This document shows, piece by piece, positions 63,067-64,000 of a DNA stretch of 64,000 bases. How positions within the stretch are numbered: position 1 is the stretch's first letter; each line of letters starts with the position of its first letter. This DNA comes from Luscinia megarhynchos (lineage: Eukaryota > Chordata > Aves > Passeriformes > Turdidae), in NCBI GenBank assembly GCA_034336665.1, contig CM067565.1, positions 83,144,858 through 83,208,857 of the forward strand. The letters run 5' to 3'. Under the pieces are notes generated by a model. That model searched no databases. It worked only from the letters and a program-made list of their open reading frames with translations, and had not been told where the DNA came from. Position numbers and translations under genes: made by a program.

Positions 63067-64000
63067 AGTCTAAAGGGCAGGAATTCCAATATATCAGTTG
63101 CTGCCAAGCAAGCTGAGTCATACATGTTTATTAATTCTGCTGATTTTGTTATTGTCACTCATTTTTCAGCAGTGTATTAAAAAAATCTACTCTGCTGTAC
63201 AAAGCAGATAATATGTAACAAAAATACACTGTTTAAAAGAAATATTTCCCATCTTTTTCATCCCTTAGTCTTTTATCAGAGGTATAGGCAAGAAATCAAG
63301 AGATAAGCATCAAGTTAACTTATTGCTGTATCGTTTTTCCTCTTCCCTTCTTCCAGACTTTTGTACAGCTGATTCATGCCTAATGCTAAGGAGATATTGT
63401 TATTGTCTTATGGGAGAAGCAGAGTGAGAACTGTAGAAGTAATATGTTTTGTCTGTAAAGGAAAATAAAATCCATAACGATTTAAAGAATCTGCCAGAAA
63501 AAAAGAACAAGCTGGGATCCTTCTAGGAACCTCATATTCAGCCAGGAGCATTTGTGCTCTATTTAAAAATGCAGAGGGAGCATTGACATCTAGTGTTTGT
63601 TCCAGTATTTTACTAGAGAGATTTAATGGCCCACAATTCAATTTGAAGTTAAAGTATCCCCCCCAAATGACTCTTTGTAAAGTCTTTTGGAGACTGAAGT
63701 CAATATCTATGGGCCTTTGGAGATGCAGCAATTGATTACCTGTCCAAGTCAATGAGCATTAAAACCCAAAGAGATTCAGAAATGCACTTCACTGTTGCAA
63801 AACCTCACCTCTGATACCACTGATACACAATGACTGGTCTATGCTGAAGTTCAGTATACAAATAAAACAGCTTGTTCTGAGACCTAATTGAAGTTTTGTA
63901 ACATCCAGAAAACTCTACGTTAACACCTTTTGCTGTAATGCTGGTGTGCCTGGATATATGCCTTGAGTACAGTCTTGGAGGAGGGTGAACATAAAGCATA
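63067..64000. other. AT-rich non-coding end of window
   Basis: No exon or named repeat is recognised. Minus-strand frames at 63,408-63,752 (114 codons) and 63,805-63,999 lack any known motif. The second runs into the window edge, so its extent is unknown. Confidence 0.55.

Noticed and set aside
1..64000. CRISPR array, operons, prophage or other bacterial systems
   Set aside because: No regularly spaced direct repeats, no ribosome-binding-site-led gene clusters, and the repeat content is that of a bird.

Overview
This window looks like vertebrate nuclear DNA from a bird, most likely a passerine. The evidence is the repeat content. Several CR1 LINE 3' ends are present, in both a bird-type form with repeats of the TCATAGAAT octamer and an older form shared with other sauropsids. 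There are LTRs of endogenous retroviruses with TG...CA ends and 5-bp target duplications, and faint tRNA-derived (MIR-like) SINE relics. The bulk sequence is AT-rich (about 40% GC by eye), lacks operon-like packing, and nearly all of its open frames are short. I find no recognisable protein-coding exon, rRNA, functional tRNA, CRISPR array or bacterial feature. The window is best read as intergenic DNA or the inside of a very long intron.

Layout: 1-13,707 is AT-rich non-coding DNA with a few ancient repeat relics. 13,713-14,421 is a GC- and CpG-rich solo LTR flanked by AATAA/GATAA. 14,427-32,530 is unique non-coding DNA with possible conserved regulatory islands, notably a paired T-box-like site at 15,957-15,977 and an E-box cluster near 19,404-19,436. 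32,531-32,912 and 44,951-45,532 are minus-strand CR1 3' fragments. 47,506-49,429 is a minus-strand LTR bounded by a perfect GCATT duplication, with a younger minus-strand LTR inserted in it at 48,421-49,077. 49,435-58,689 is AT-rich and carries a (CTTT)11 microsatellite. 58,690-59,145 is an old CR1 3' end. 62,675-63,066 is a plus-strand CR1 3' end that still reads as the ORF2 C-terminus.

The only candidate for an undescribed coding unit is a minus-strand open frame of 283 codons (62,083-61,235; 244 residues from its first Met). It is far longer than expected by chance in DNA of this composition, but I do not recognise its product. Everything else that could be called a 'gene' is repeat-derived or a chance frame. 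No pathway or gene cooperation can be inferred from this window. Its history is one of repeated retroelement insertion into a gene-poor region.
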